Numbered from the stretch's first letter, positions 21,996 through 30,029 are shown. The stretch is 42,917 nt of DNA from Candidatus Nealsoniibacteriota bacterium (GCA_003560665.1 PWKK01000029.1:1-42917); one strand, 5' to 3'. Numbers and translations: made by a program. Notes: a model not told the origin generated them from the sequence alone.

Positions 21996-22298
21996 ATGAG
22001 AAAAGTAATGGACTTCCATGAAATTGCGGAGATTATCACTAAAGCTCTCATTGAAAAGAAGATAGTAGAGATTTATTATCCGCGTACAAATAAAAGCGAA
22101 GAAGGTTGGAGAGAAATAGAACCAGAGAGTATTACAACGGACATTCCCCCTGACGGGGAAAGACTTGTTGCAGGTGAAGACAGGTTGAGTCCCGGACATA
22201 TTTTAAACGCCTATGACGCTGGGTCGAAAAGAAAAGAGTTGAAGTCTTTTATTTTTGGCAAAATTAAACAAGCACGTATTTCATCGTGTCACTGTTAA
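21996..22298 (+). CDS. Small WYL-like domain protein
   Basis: A 100-residue soluble protein. The sequence IVEIYYPRTNKSEEGWREIEPESI (about residues 22-46), the HILNAYD segment (about 68-74) and the late FIFGKIKQARIS (about 84-95) follow the beta-strand pattern of WYL domains (Sm-like fold binding ligands or nucleic acid). There is no helix-turn-helix, so it would not be a classical WYL regulator. It starts four bases after coaD and ends ten bases before the histidine kinase, so the three are probably co-transcribed. The start could also be the Met at 22008. The family assignment is tentative. Confidence 0.55.
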   Translation: MRKVMDFHEIAEIITKALIEKKIVEIYYPRTNKSEEGWREIEPESITTDIPPDGERLVAGEDRLSPGHILNAYDAGSKRKELKSFIFGKIKQARISSCHC

Positions 22299-22308
22299 GC
22301 AAAAAAGT

Positions 22309-23751
22309 ATGGATGTTGATTACCAGGCAATCATAGAAAAAGCGAGGGACGGAGTAGTGGTTGTTGATGAAGGAGTTATCAAATATGTAAATCCGTCCGT
22401 AACAAATTTTTTGGGCTATGACAAGGAAGATTTTCTCGGTGCAAAATTTTTAAGCTTTATCTATAAAAAAGACCGAGAAAAAATTCAAAAAAATTACGAA
22501 GAAAAGGTGAGAGGATCAGAGAATTTTCTCTACGAAACAAAAATGAAAAAGAAAGACGGAAGCTTGCTGACGGTGGAAGTTCGAGCACAAAAGATAAAAA
22601 ATCGGGAGAAGGTGGTAGATTTAGCAATTATTAGAGATGTTAGTTCGCGGAAAAAAGCGGAAGAAGTTTTCTTTAGGCAAGAAGAAAGATTTCATGCTGT
22701 TACGGAAAACACGCCTGACATTATTGCTCGATTTGATCGAGATTACCGTTACGTGTATATCAATGCGGCCGGAGAGGATGCTCTTGGAATTTCAAGAAAG
22801 GATATTTTTTGGAAAACAGAGAGAGATATCGGAGTAGAAGAAGAGAAAGCGGGAGCATTCGAAGACGCAATCAGTTTTGTTTTTAAAAACCGCAAAAGGA
22901 AAACTTTCTACAGCGAAATGACGGTTAAAGGTGAAAAAAGACATCACTACACCATCATGGTTCCGGAATTTTTTGCAGACGGAGATGTTAATTCGGTGTT
23001 AAGCATTACGAGGGATATTACGAAAATAAAAGAAATTGATCAGATAAAATCAGAATTTATCTCGATCACTTCACATCAACTTCGTTCTCCACTTTCTGTA
23101 ATAAGTTGGTGTTCACTGGCTCTTATTCGGGGAGACTTCGGAAAAATTTCCGAAGAGAAAAAAAAGTACATGGAAAAGATTCATGAATCTGCGCAGAAGC
23201 TAATTAAGATAACGGACGTCTTTCTTGATACGACGATGATTGACCTGGAGATGTTTATTTTTAATCCTAAAAAAGTAGATATCGCGGAAGAGGCGAAGGC
23301 AGTTACGCGAGAGTTTGCCAATCTTGTAGAAAAGAAAAAAATCAAATTCACCGAAGATTATAAGAATCTTTCTCCGGTAAGATTTGACCCCCGTGTTTTA
23401 AAAATTATTTTCCGAGGAATAATCTCTAATGCATTGGAGTATACTGCAAAAGGAGGAGAGGTTTACTTTGTCCTAGAAAAGAAAGGTGATGGAGAAATAT
23501 ATTTGGAAGTAGGCGATAGTGGCTGTGGAATATCAAAAAAGAATAAAGAAAAAATATTTACGAAGTTTTATCGTGCAAAGGAGGCGAGAGATATAAAGAC
23601 GTACGGAACCGGTCTTAACCTTTATCTTATAAAATCTATTCTGGATAACATTGGAGGAAGTATCGAGGTGCAATCTCCGAACCCGAGATTTGGCAAAGGA
23701 ACGGTTTTTTATATAAAATTTCCGGTTTCTGCCAAAGAAAAATCCCTATAA
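22309..23751 (+). CDS. Soluble PAS-PAS sensor histidine kinase
   Basis: A 480-residue histidine kinase without membrane segments. Two PAS domains occupy about residues 3-115 (VVVDEGVIKYVNPSVTNFLGY) and about 125-245 (HAVTENTPDIIARFDRDYRYVYINAAGEDALGI). HisKA follows with the H-box SITSHQLRSPLSVISW (about 253-268). The ATPase domain shows the N-box RGIISNALEYT (about 371-381), G1 VGDSGCGI (about 403-410) and G2 YGTGLNLYLIKSI (about 433-445). It should autophosphorylate on the His of SHQLRSP. No response regulator is in the window, so it is an orphan kinase. The start at 22309 is chosen since the PAS domain begins at once; an upstream start would overlap the WYL-like gene. Confidence 0.92.
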   Translation: MDVDYQAIIEKARDGVVVVDEGVIKYVNPSVTNFLGYDKEDFLGAKFLSFIYKKDREKIQKNYEEKVRGSENFLYETKMKKKDGSLLTVEVRAQKIKNREKVVDLAIIRDVSSRKKAEEVFFRQEERFHAVTENTPDIIARFDRDYRYVYINAAGEDALGISRKDIFWKTERDIGVEEEKAGAFEDAISFVFKNRKRKTFYSEMTVKGEKRHHYTIMVPEFFADGDVNSVLSITRDITKIKEIDQIKSEFISITSHQLRSPLSVISWCSLALIRGDFGKISEEKKKYMEKIHESAQKLIKITDVFLDTTMIDLEMFIFNPKKVDIAEEAKAVTREFANLVEKKKIKFTEDYKNLSPVRFDPRVLKIIFRGIISNALEYTAKGGEVYFVLEKKGDGEIYLEVGDSGCGISKKNKEKIFTKFYRAKEARDIKTYGTGLNLYLIKSILDNIGGSIEVQSPNPRFGKGTVFYIKFPVSAKEKSL

Positions 23752-23761
23752 TATTTTATTT

Positions 23762-26700
23762 GTGGAATTTGAAAAAAGATATAAAAATCTTAATACAAAG
23801 CAACGTCTCGCAGTAAACCATATTGAAGGACCCCTTATTGTTATTGCCGGCCCTGGGTCGGGAAAAACAGAGCTGTTGGCGGTAAGAACTGCTAATATTC
23901 TCAAAAAAACGGACACACCGCCACAAAGTGTTCTTTGTCTTACTTTTACCAGTGCAGCGGCAATTAATATGAAAGAAAGGCTTTTTAATCTTATTGGAGA
24001 AGAATCCTATAAGGTTCCCGTGCACACTTTTCACAGTTTTTGCCTTGGAATAATTGAAAATTACCCCGACCTTTTTTTTAAAGGAGTTGATTTTGTTTTG
24101 GCCGATCAACCTACAAAGATGAAAATACTGGAAAGTGTTTTAGAGAGATTAAGTTTTGACGATCCGTTAAAGAAGCACCATCCGGAAGGCGGGTATGCTT
24201 ATCTAAGTGATATAGAAAGAGCAATTTTTTATCTACAGGACGGGGGAGTGAGCCCCATGGAACTCGAAAAAATATTGAGAGAAAACAAAAAAGAGATTAA
24301 AAAAATAAACAAACTGATCGGAAAGTTTTTGGAAAAAAGAATAAACAAAGAAACCCTTTCTTCCCTTGAAAAGTTTTTCAATGAAAGAGAAAGGTTAACA
24401 GAAGGGAGTAGTCGTTTAAAACCACTTTCAGAGGTAGTGTTTGGCTCTTTAAAAGAAGCGGTTTTTTCCGGGGAAACGACCAATCTTTCTGAATGGAAGC
24501 GAAAGATGACAAGAAGAGATGGAGGAGTGTTGGTTTTTAAAGAAACACTGCAGATGGAAAAATTAGAAAGCTTGGCAAAAGTCTACAACACATATCGTGA
24601 AGAGATGGACAAAAGAGGTTACTATACTTTTTCCGATATGATTTTAAATGTTACAGAGGTTTTGGAAAGAAACGAATCCTTAAGGTGTGAATTAAGGGAG
24701 AAATATCTTTATCTTCAGATTGATGAGTTTCAAGACACAAGTGGAGTACAGATGCGCCTCTTAAACCTTTTAACTCGTGATCAGGTGGATGAAAAGCCAA
24801 ACATTTGTGTTGTTGGAGATGACGATCAAGCCATTTACCGTTTCCAGGGAGCAGACATTTCCAATATACTTACATTCCAAGAAAAATATGCGAATGCAAA
24901 GATGGTTGTTCTTTTGAAAAATTATCGCTCGGTGCGAAAGATAACGGATGTTTCTCGGAGGGTTGTTTTGAAGGCAGAGGACCGTTTGGAAAATCGTTTT
25001 CCCGGGATAAAGAAAGACCTTGTCTCGGAGACTAAAAATGAAGGAAATATCATCGGAAGAACATTTCAGACGAAAGAAGAAGAACTTTCTTATGTTGCAA
25101 AAGAAGTAAAGAAAAAGATAGAAAAAGAAAATCCGGAAGAGATTGCGGTGATAGCAAGAACACACAACGAGATAAAGGAAGCACTCTGCTATCTCAATTC
25201 TCTAAAGGTTCCCACTTTTTCCGAAAGAAAAGAAAATGTTTTGGAAAAATCACACATCAGAGAAATTGTAACTATTTTGAGGTTTTCCGCCTATCTTTTA
25301 GAAAAAGAAGACAAGGGCGCAGAAGCACTTCTACCCGAGATATTGTCCTTTCCTTTTTTAAAAATAAAGAGAGAAAAGATTTGGGAGATTGCAAAAGAGA
25401 GTCACCAAAAAAAAATATCCTGGATAGATTATATTCTCGATGACTCCAAGACAAGGGATACAGGAAAGTTTTTGCTGGAAGTTTCTTCACTTGCAAAGAC
25501 GCATCCGGCGGAAGATGTTATCGATGTTATCATCGGGAACAAAGAGGTAGTGCTTGAGGGGAGGAAGAAGTTTTTTTCCGGATTTAAAGATTTTTATTTC
25601 AAAGAAAAATTAGAAGAAGGGAAGACAGAAGAATATCTCTCATTCCTTTCTTCATTAAGGTGCTTTATAACCGCTGTTAGAAAACACCGAAGGAAAAAAT
25701 ATATTGGAGTAAAAGAAGCAGTTGATCTTGTTGAATTCTACGAAAAAAACAAAATTCCGATTTTAGACAAGAACCCTCTTGTATCTGAGAAAGATGCTGT
25801 TTCTTTGATTACTGCTCACGGAGCAAAGGGAAGGGAATTTGAAACGGTTTTCGTTTTAAACTGCAATCAAAGTTCATGGGGAAAAGAAAAAGGAGCCGGA
25901 AAACTTTCTTTCCCGATGAACCTTCCTCTCGAAAAGGCGGGAAACAAAAGAGATGAAATGATAAGGCTTTTTTATGTAGCGATTACTCGAGCAAAAAAAG
26001 ATCTTTATTTGACAACCTACAAAAAGAAAAGAGACGGTAGGGAGTTGATGAACCTTGAATTTATCAGTGACCTTGAGATGGAAGAAAAAAGAGAAAAAGT
26101 AGATGAGGGCGCAGTTGCTTATTCTATCAATCATGAAAATATTCTCTCTTTCTGTAAAAATGAAAAAAACCTTCTCCTCCCTTTGGCTGAAAACTATAAA
26201 CTAAGTGCAACGGGATTTAACAAGTTTTTAAATGTTGATTCCGGCGGCCCGCAAAGATTTTTTGAAGACACTCTTCTTCGCTTTCCGCAAAAAAAGACAA
26301 AAATGCTTTCTTACGGGACAGCGGTGCATGGTGCAATTGCGGAAATACAATATATTTTAAAGAAAGAAGAAAAGTTGTTGTCTGAAAAAGAGTTTTTAGA
26401 ACTCTTTGAAAAGTTTCTGGAAAGAGAAAGATTGTCTGAAGAAGATTTTTCCGAAACGTTGAAACGTGGGAAGAAAGAGCTGCCTCTTTTTTACAAGGAA
26501 AAGATAAAATATTTTTCTCCGGAAAATATTGCGGAGAAAAACTTTGCCGATGAGGGTTGTTTTATAGGAGGTGTTCCGATTACCGGAAAGATTGATAAAA
26601 TGATTATTGATGGAAAAAGCATAAAGGTTTTTGACTATAAGACGGGCGCCCCGCTTATCAGCTGGAGAGAAAAAGAAGAGAACAAAAAGATAAAAGCTTG

Positions 26701-26995
26701 GCAGTATAGAAACCAACTTCTTTTTTACAAACTTTTAATTGAGAGCTCGAGAGATTTTGACGGGTATGTTGTCTCTGATGGTTTTTTAGAGTTTATTACT
26801 CCCGACAAAGAAAAAAAAATAATCACTCTTCCTCTGAAAATCGAGGAAGAGGATGTTAGAAGAGTTACAACGCTCATCGAAGTAATAGGGAAAAAGATAC
26901 TTTCTTTAAACTTTCCTTCTGTTTATAAGTACAAAAAGAAGTCGCTGAAAAGCATTCAAAAATTTGAGGAAGACCTTCTTGAAGGAAATATTTAA
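23762..26995 (+). CDS. UvrD/RecB-type helicase with C-terminal PD-(D/E)XK nuclease
   Basis: A 1077-residue superfamily 1A helicase-nuclease for DNA repair or recombination, starting at GTG. Helicase motifs: Walker A AGPGSGKTELL (about residues 29-39), Ia LTFTSAAA, II QIDEFQDT (about 320-327), III VVGDDDQAIYRFQGAD (about 347-362), IV LLKNYRS, V TAHGAKGREFETVFVL (about 682-697) and VI RLFYVAITRAKKDL (about 735-748). The last 250 residues hold a RecB-like nuclease: YGTAVHGAI (about 850-858), GKIDKMIIDGKSIKVFDYKTG (about 945-965) and a QLLFYK motif. It resembles AddA/RecB architecture, but no AddB/RecC partner is adjacent, so it may act alone. It lies ten bases after the kinase gene with no Shine-Dalgarno. 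Confidence 0.92.
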   Translation: MEFEKRYKNLNTKQRLAVNHIEGPLIVIAGPGSGKTELLAVRTANILKKTDTPPQSVLCLTFTSAAAINMKERLFNLIGEESYKVPVHTFHSFCLGIIENYPDLFFKGVDFVLADQPTKMKILESVLERLSFDDPLKKHHPEGGYAYLSDIERAIFYLQDGGVSPMELEKILRENKKEIKKINKLIGKFLEKRINKETLSSLEKFFNERERLTEGSSRLKPLSEVVFGSLKEAVFSGETTNLSEWKRKMTRRDGGVLVFKETLQMEKLESLAKVYNTYREEMDKRGYYTFSDMILNVTEVLERNESLRCELREKYLYLQIDEFQDTSGVQMRLLNLLTRDQVDEKPNICVVGDDDQAIYRFQGADISNILTFQEKYANAKMVVLLKNYRSVRKITDVSRRVVLKAEDRLENRFPGIKKDLVSETKNEGNIIGRTFQTKEEELSYVAKEVKKKIEKENPEEIAVIARTHNEIKEALCYLNSLKVPTFSERKENVLEKSHIREIVTILRFSAYLLEKEDKGAEALLPEILSFPFLKIKREKIWEIAKESHQKKISWIDYILDDSKTRDTGKFLLEVSSLAKTHPAEDVIDVIIGNKEVVLEGRKKFFSGFKDFYFKEKLEEGKTEEYLSFLSSLRCFITAVRKHRRKKYIGVKEAVDLVEFYEKNKIPILDKNPLVSEKDAVSLITAHGAKGREFETVFVLNCNQSSWGKEKGAGKLSFPMNLPLEKAGNKRDEMIRLFYVAITRAKKDLYLTTYKKKRDGRELMNLEFISDLEMEEKREKVDEGAVAYSINHENILSFCKNEKNLLLPLAENYKLSATGFNKFLNVDSGGPQRFFEDTLLRFPQKKTKMLSYGTAVHGAIAEIQYILKKEEKLLSEKEFLELFEKFLERERLSEEDFSETLKRGKKELPLFYKEKIKYFSPENIAEKNFADEGCFIGGVPITGKIDKMIIDGKSIKVFDYKTGAPLISWREKEENKKIKAWQYRNQLLFYKLLIESSRDFDGYVVSDGFLEFITPDKEKKIITLPLKIEEEDVRRVTTLIEVIGKKILSLNFPSVYKYKKKSLKSIQKFEEDLLEGNI

Positions 26996-27030
26996 TTGAT
27001 ATTGGTGCATTTAATCACTTGATGAAAAAT

Positions 27031-27057
27031 AAAAACACTGATTTAATCAGTGTTTTT
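27031..27057. terminator. Bidirectional terminator
   Basis: A 27-base perfect palindrome (arms of 12-13 bases with A5 and T5 ends; CACTGATT/AATCAGTG core) lies between the convergent helicase and HU genes and can end both. Confidence 0.9.
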
Positions 27058-27078
27058 ATTGTCTAACCGTAGAGGTTG

Positions 27079-27351
27079 CTATTTAATCAAGTCTTTAAGC
27101 GCTTTTCCAGGCTTAAACTTGGGAACTTTAGAAGCGGCAATCTTAATCTTCTCTTGAGTTCTCGGATTGATTCCTTGTCGTGCCTTTCTCTTGGCGACAG
27201 AAAAGGTTCCGAATCCCGTGAGAGTTACATCTTTTCCTTTTTTCAGTGAAGCACTAATTTCATCCAAAATAGTGTTAAGGCTTTTTTTTGCCTCACTCTT
27301 GGATACTTTGGTTTTTTCAGCTAATTTTTCGACAAGTTCTTCTTTTTTCAT
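27079..27351 (-). CDS. hup: HU-family DNA-binding protein
   Basis: A 90-residue HU-type histone-like protein that binds and bends DNA as a dimer. It begins MKKEELVEKLAEKTKVSKSEA, the typical helical dimer part, and continues with VTLTGFGTFSVAKRKARQGINPRTQEKIKI (about residues 44-73), which includes the DNA-binding arm with the intercalating Pro in NPRT, and ends with FKPGKALKDLI. Length is exactly typical. It has its own strong promoter and a 5' leader with the AAAAGGTCGA motif but no Shine-Dalgarno. HU is normally abundant, so this leader is compatible with high expression. Confidence 0.97.
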   Translation of the reverse strand: MKKEELVEKLAEKTKVSKSEAKKSLNTILDEISASLKKGKDVTLTGFGTFSVAKRKARQGINPRTQEKIKIAASKVPKFKPGKALKDLIK

Positions 27352-27376
27352 AGATTAATTTTTTTAAATTAAATAA

Positions 27377-27386
27377 TCGACCTTTT
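27377..27386 (-). promoter_or_regulatory. Shared leader motif AAAAGGTCGA, copy 4
   Basis: The ten-mer AAAAGGTCGA on the minus strand, ten bases after the -10 of the HU promoter, with 26 bases between GGTCG and the ATG at 27351. Confidence 0.5.
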
Positions 27387-27396
27387 GTGCTAAGCC

Positions 27397-27426
27397 ATTA
27401 TAACAGTATTGGTAAATTTTTTTCAA
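27397..27426 (-). promoter_or_regulatory. Promoter of HU gene (TTGAAA-18-TATAAT)
   Basis: TTGAAA (27426-27421), an 18-base spacer ending TGT, and a perfect TATAAT (27402-27397). It has all three recognition elements and should be strong. Confidence 0.75.
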
Positions 27427-27522
27427 TAGTGGCTTGCCGTTTCAGGTGTTTGGCTATTGGTGAATATAACGGAGAAGGATTTTCTTGTCAACAGTATATG
27501 TTTTTACGGAAGCTGTAAAATC

Positions 27523-27531
27523 TGTTATGAT
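27523..27531 (+). promoter_or_regulatory. Extended -10 promoter of Pif1-like gene
   Basis: TGT followed by TATGAT, 35 bases before the ATG at 27567. The -35 is poor (TTTACG at 17-base spacing). Confidence 0.5.
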
Positions 27532-27566
27532 AAACGGGAGTTTATTTATATAAAATTTTAAAAAGT

Positions 27567-28844
27567 ATGCTGCAAAAGGATGCAATGGAGATATTAAAAG
27601 CCGGTTATAACGTTTTTTTAACGGGATGCGCGGGAACAGGAAAAACACACCTTTTAAATGAGTATATAAGCTTTTTAAGAAAAAAGGGAACTTGTGTCGG
27701 GATAACCGCATCGACGGGGATTGCGGCAACTCATCTTAACGGAGTGACTCTTCACTCTTTTACGGGAATGGGAGTTTTGAGTGAACTTACAAAAACTGAT
27801 CTTAATCGTATCCTCAAAAAGAGTTATCTCGCAAAAAATTTAGAAAAAACGCAAGTACTCGTTATCGACGAGATATCAATGCTTTCTTTAGAACAACTGG
27901 ATATTGCCGATCGGATTATAAGAGAGTTCCGTAAAAGTGATGAGCCTTTCGGGGGAATGCAGGTTGTTCTCTGTGGAGATTTCTTTCAGCTTCCACCGAT
28001 AAGAAGAGAAGATGGTTTGTATACGGAGGGAACGGGTTTTGTCTACAAAAGTCGTGCGTGGAGAGATTTAGATCTAAGGGTTTGTTACCTTACAGAGCAA
28101 CACAGACACAGGGAAAAGAGCCTTGTTTCTATTTTAAATGCTATTAGAAAAAATGATGTTGATGAAGACGTTTTAAGTCTTTTACGGAGTCGTTATCGAG
28201 CAAAGATAAAAGAAGAGGTCGAGGTAACAAAACTGTATACTCATAACGTTAATGTAGATTATATTAACAGTCGAGAACTGGCAAAACTTCCCGGAAAGAG
28301 TAAATATTTTTATATGCGAAAGAGGGGACCGGAAAAACTGGTGGAATCCTTAGGAAGAAATCTACTTGCTCCGGAACGGTTGGAATTAAAGAAAGACGCA
28401 GTAGTGATGTTTGTGAAAAACAATATCAAAGAAGGGTATGTGAATGGAACGCTAGGACGTGTCATCAGATTTAATGGAGAGATACCCGTAGTGAAAACAG
28501 TAAAAGGAAAATATATTAAAGTAGAACCGGAGAAGTGGGGGATTACAGAGGACGGTGAAGCAAAGGCGGAAGTAGAGCAGATTCCTCTGCGACTGGCGTG
28601 GGCGATTACCGTGCACAAAAGCCAAGGCACAACACTAGATGTTGCCGAGATGGACCTAAGTAAGGCTTTTGAACCGGGAATGGGTTATGTCGCTCTTTCT
28701 CGAGTACGTTCCCTTGATGGTCTTCGGTTGATGGGGTTAAACAAAACAGCTCTTATGGTAAGCGAAGAAGTAGTGCAAATGGACAAAGCTTTCCGGGAAG
28801 CTTCGAGAGGAGATGCGGAAGATTTTCGCCGAAGAAAAGATTAA
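27567..28844 (+). CDS. Pif1/RecD-like superfamily 1B DNA helicase
   Basis: A 425-residue 5'-3' DNA helicase of the Pif1 type. Walker A is LTGCAGTGKTHLL (about residues 17-29), Ia ITASTGIAATHLNGVTLHSFTG (about 47-68, the Pif1 signature), Walker B VLVIDEISML (about 97-106), motif III VLCGDFFQLPPI (about 134-145), followed by TEQHRHR (motif IV-like). The C-terminus holds ITVHKSQGTTLDVAEMDL (about 347-364) and YVALSRVRSLDGLRLMGL (about 372-389). Bacterial Pif1 proteins unwind G-quadruplexes and R-loops; the exact role here is not known. It has no extra C-terminal domains and is near the minimal Pif1 core. Confidence 0.92.
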   Translation: MLQKDAMEILKAGYNVFLTGCAGTGKTHLLNEYISFLRKKGTCVGITASTGIAATHLNGVTLHSFTGMGVLSELTKTDLNRILKKSYLAKNLEKTQVLVIDEISMLSLEQLDIADRIIREFRKSDEPFGGMQVVLCGDFFQLPPIRREDGLYTEGTGFVYKSRAWRDLDLRVCYLTEQHRHREKSLVSILNAIRKNDVDEDVLSLLRSRYRAKIKEEVEVTKLYTHNVNVDYINSRELAKLPGKSKYFYMRKRGPEKLVESLGRNLLAPERLELKKDAVVMFVKNNIKEGYVNGTLGRVIRFNGEIPVVKTVKGKYIKVEPEKWGITEDGEAKAEVEQIPLRLAWAITVHKSQGTTLDVAEMDLSKAFEPGMGYVALSRVRSLDGLRLMGLNKTALMVSEEVVQMDKAFREASRGDAEDFRRRKD

Positions 28845-28869
28845 TTCTTTCATTTTTTGATTTTTTCCT

Positions 28870-28875
28870 TATAAT
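28870..28875 (+). promoter_or_regulatory. -10 box (TATAAT) of DUF1861 gene
   Basis: A perfect TATAAT whose last bases create the ATG at 28874. With a CTTTCA -35 at 17 bases it predicts transcription start near 28882, after that ATG. The real translation start is therefore the GTG at 28919. Confidence 0.6.
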
Positions 28876-28918
28876 GAAAAGTAGGGAGGGACTGTACATT
28901 AAAAGGGAGGTGAACATT

Positions 28919-29803
28919 GTGGGGAAGGTGCTTAATTTTAAAGGAGTTGAAGGGAGAGACGTCTATAATCCTACCGCACCATTTAAAATTAACAGAATGA
29001 GATATTTAGCAGCGAGAGTTGAAGAAAGAGATGTTCTATGGCAGGATCCTGGATATAAACCCCGGATAGTTTTTTTTGCAGAAAATGACAATTCTTGGTT
29101 TCCGGTAAAAAACGTGCCAACTCTTCCTAAGTTTGAGGATCCTTTTAAAACATTTGTTTCCGGTGAGCTGATTTTTGGAGGAGTAAGAGTTTATGGGAAA
29201 CCGGGAAAAAGAAAATTTAGGACAGTTTTCTTTAAAGGGAAGTGCCTGCGGAGCTTAAGGGAGTTTGCTTGTGGTCCAGAGATGATGAAGGATATACGTT
29301 TGGTGGAATTAGTTGACGGAAGGATAGGCATTTTTACAAGACCTCAAGGGGGGAGTTATAAGAGAGGAAGAATCGGTTTTACAATCGTCCGGTCACTTGA
29401 AGATGTTAATGAAAAGAATATAGCAGATGCGGAAGTTATCAGAGAAAACCTTAAAGAAAACGAGTGGGAAGGAGTAAATGATGCCAAGTTACTTGAAAGT
29501 GGGAAAATCGGCGTTCTAGCACACCAAGCAAAGATTAAAGAAAGCGGAGAAAGGCAGTACGATGCAACCACCTTTACTCTTGACCCATACAAGATGAAGC
29601 TAGAGGCAAAAGACTTTAAAGTGATTATGACGCATGATGATGTTCCTGAAGCACCAGCAAAAACTCCTCGGCACAGAAAAATTGTTTTTTCGGGGGAAAT
29701 AAATTTTGACTACTATCTTTATACTGGCATTTATGATGCTTCGGTATATGAGGAGAAAATAGAAAATCCCTACGGCGAAAGTTTTTTAAAAAGGACCTTT
29801 TAA
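28919..29803 (+). CDS. DUF1861-family propeller protein (putative glycoside-active)
   Basis: A 294-residue protein of the DUF1861 family, related to Thermotoga TM1225, a five-bladed propeller similar in shape to GH43/GH130-type glycosidases. Family blocks: VYNPTAPF near the N-terminus, RVEERD, DPFKTFVSGELIFGGVRV, RTVFFKG, FACGPEMMKDIRLVEL, IGIFTRPQGG (a catalytic-site-like block), EWEGVNDAKLLESGKIGVLAH and YLYTGIYDASVYE. Enzymatic activity is unproven. I start at GTG 28919 because a near-ideal Shine-Dalgarno AGGGAGGTGA lies 5-7 bases upstream; the ATG at 28874 is part of the -10 box. It may link to the glycogen genes functionally, but it is not adjacent to them. Confidence 0.8.
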   Translation: MGKVLNFKGVEGRDVYNPTAPFKINRMRYLAARVEERDVLWQDPGYKPRIVFFAENDNSWFPVKNVPTLPKFEDPFKTFVSGELIFGGVRVYGKPGKRKFRTVFFKGKCLRSLREFACGPEMMKDIRLVELVDGRIGIFTRPQGGSYKRGRIGFTIVRSLEDVNEKNIADAEVIRENLKENEWEGVNDAKLLESGKIGVLAHQAKIKESGERQYDATTFTLDPYKMKLEAKDFKVIMTHDDVPEAPAKTPRHRKIVFSGEINFDYYLYTGIYDASVYEEKIENPYGESFLKRTF

Positions 29804-29815
29804 ATGAGGTCCTTT
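29790..29815 (+). terminator. Weak terminator hairpin over DUF1861 stop
   Basis: AAAGGACC (29790-29797) pairs perfectly with GGTCCTTT (29808-29815) around a 10-base loop that contains the stop codon. Only TTTACTCTT follows, so termination may be partial. Confidence 0.5.
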
Positions 29816-29828
29816 ACTCTTAAGTTGG

Positions 29829-29853
29829 CCACGGATTGTTTTGTAATCCATGG
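29829..29853 (+). other. Unassigned hairpin upstream of division cluster
   Basis: CCACGGATT (29829-29837) pairs with AATCCATGG (29845-29853) with one mismatch and a 7-base loop. It lies between two terminator-like hairpins, so a short structured RNA could be made from 29804-29907. No gene family is recognised. Confidence 0.35.
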
Positions 29854-29881
29854 AACATTTTTTGGCAACACAATAAAGATT

Positions 29882-29907
29882 AACCGGACCCAAAACCGGT
29901 TTTTTTA
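29882..29907 (+). terminator. Intrinsic terminator before the mraZ promoter
   Basis: AACCGG (29882-29887) pairs with CCGGTT (29896-29901), 8-base loop, followed by TTTTTATTA. It insulates the division cluster from upstream transcription. Confidence 0.75.
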
Positions 29908-29926
29908 TTAGTGTGGAGAAAGGGGG

Positions 29927-29955
29927 TTGACAAGTTATCATTTGTGGAATAAAAT
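29927..29955 (+). promoter_or_regulatory. Strong promoter of division cluster (TTGACA-17-TAAAAT)
   Basis: Consensus TTGACA (29927-29932), 17 bases, TAAAAT (29950-29955). Two TGG boxes lie within it, at 29945 and 29955, so MraZ bound there would block RNA polymerase. Confidence 0.8.
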
Positions 29956-30010
29956 GGGGCTACTACCCAAAATTGTGGAAAAAAGTGGGGAAAACCGTGA
30001 AAGTTGGGGA
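29944..30010 (+). promoter_or_regulatory. Putative MraZ operator (TGGRR boxes at ~10-bp steps)
   Basis: TGGAA at 29945, TGGGG at 29955, TGGAA at 29976, TGGGG at 29986 and TGGGG at 30005. The steps are 10, 21, 10 and 19 bp, near multiples of one helix turn. MraZ proteins are known to bind direct TGGG-type repeats spaced about 10 bp upstream of mraZ. Here they cover the -10 and the leader, consistent with autorepression. Confidence 0.65.
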
Positions 30011-30029
30011 AAACTAAAGAACAATAAGC

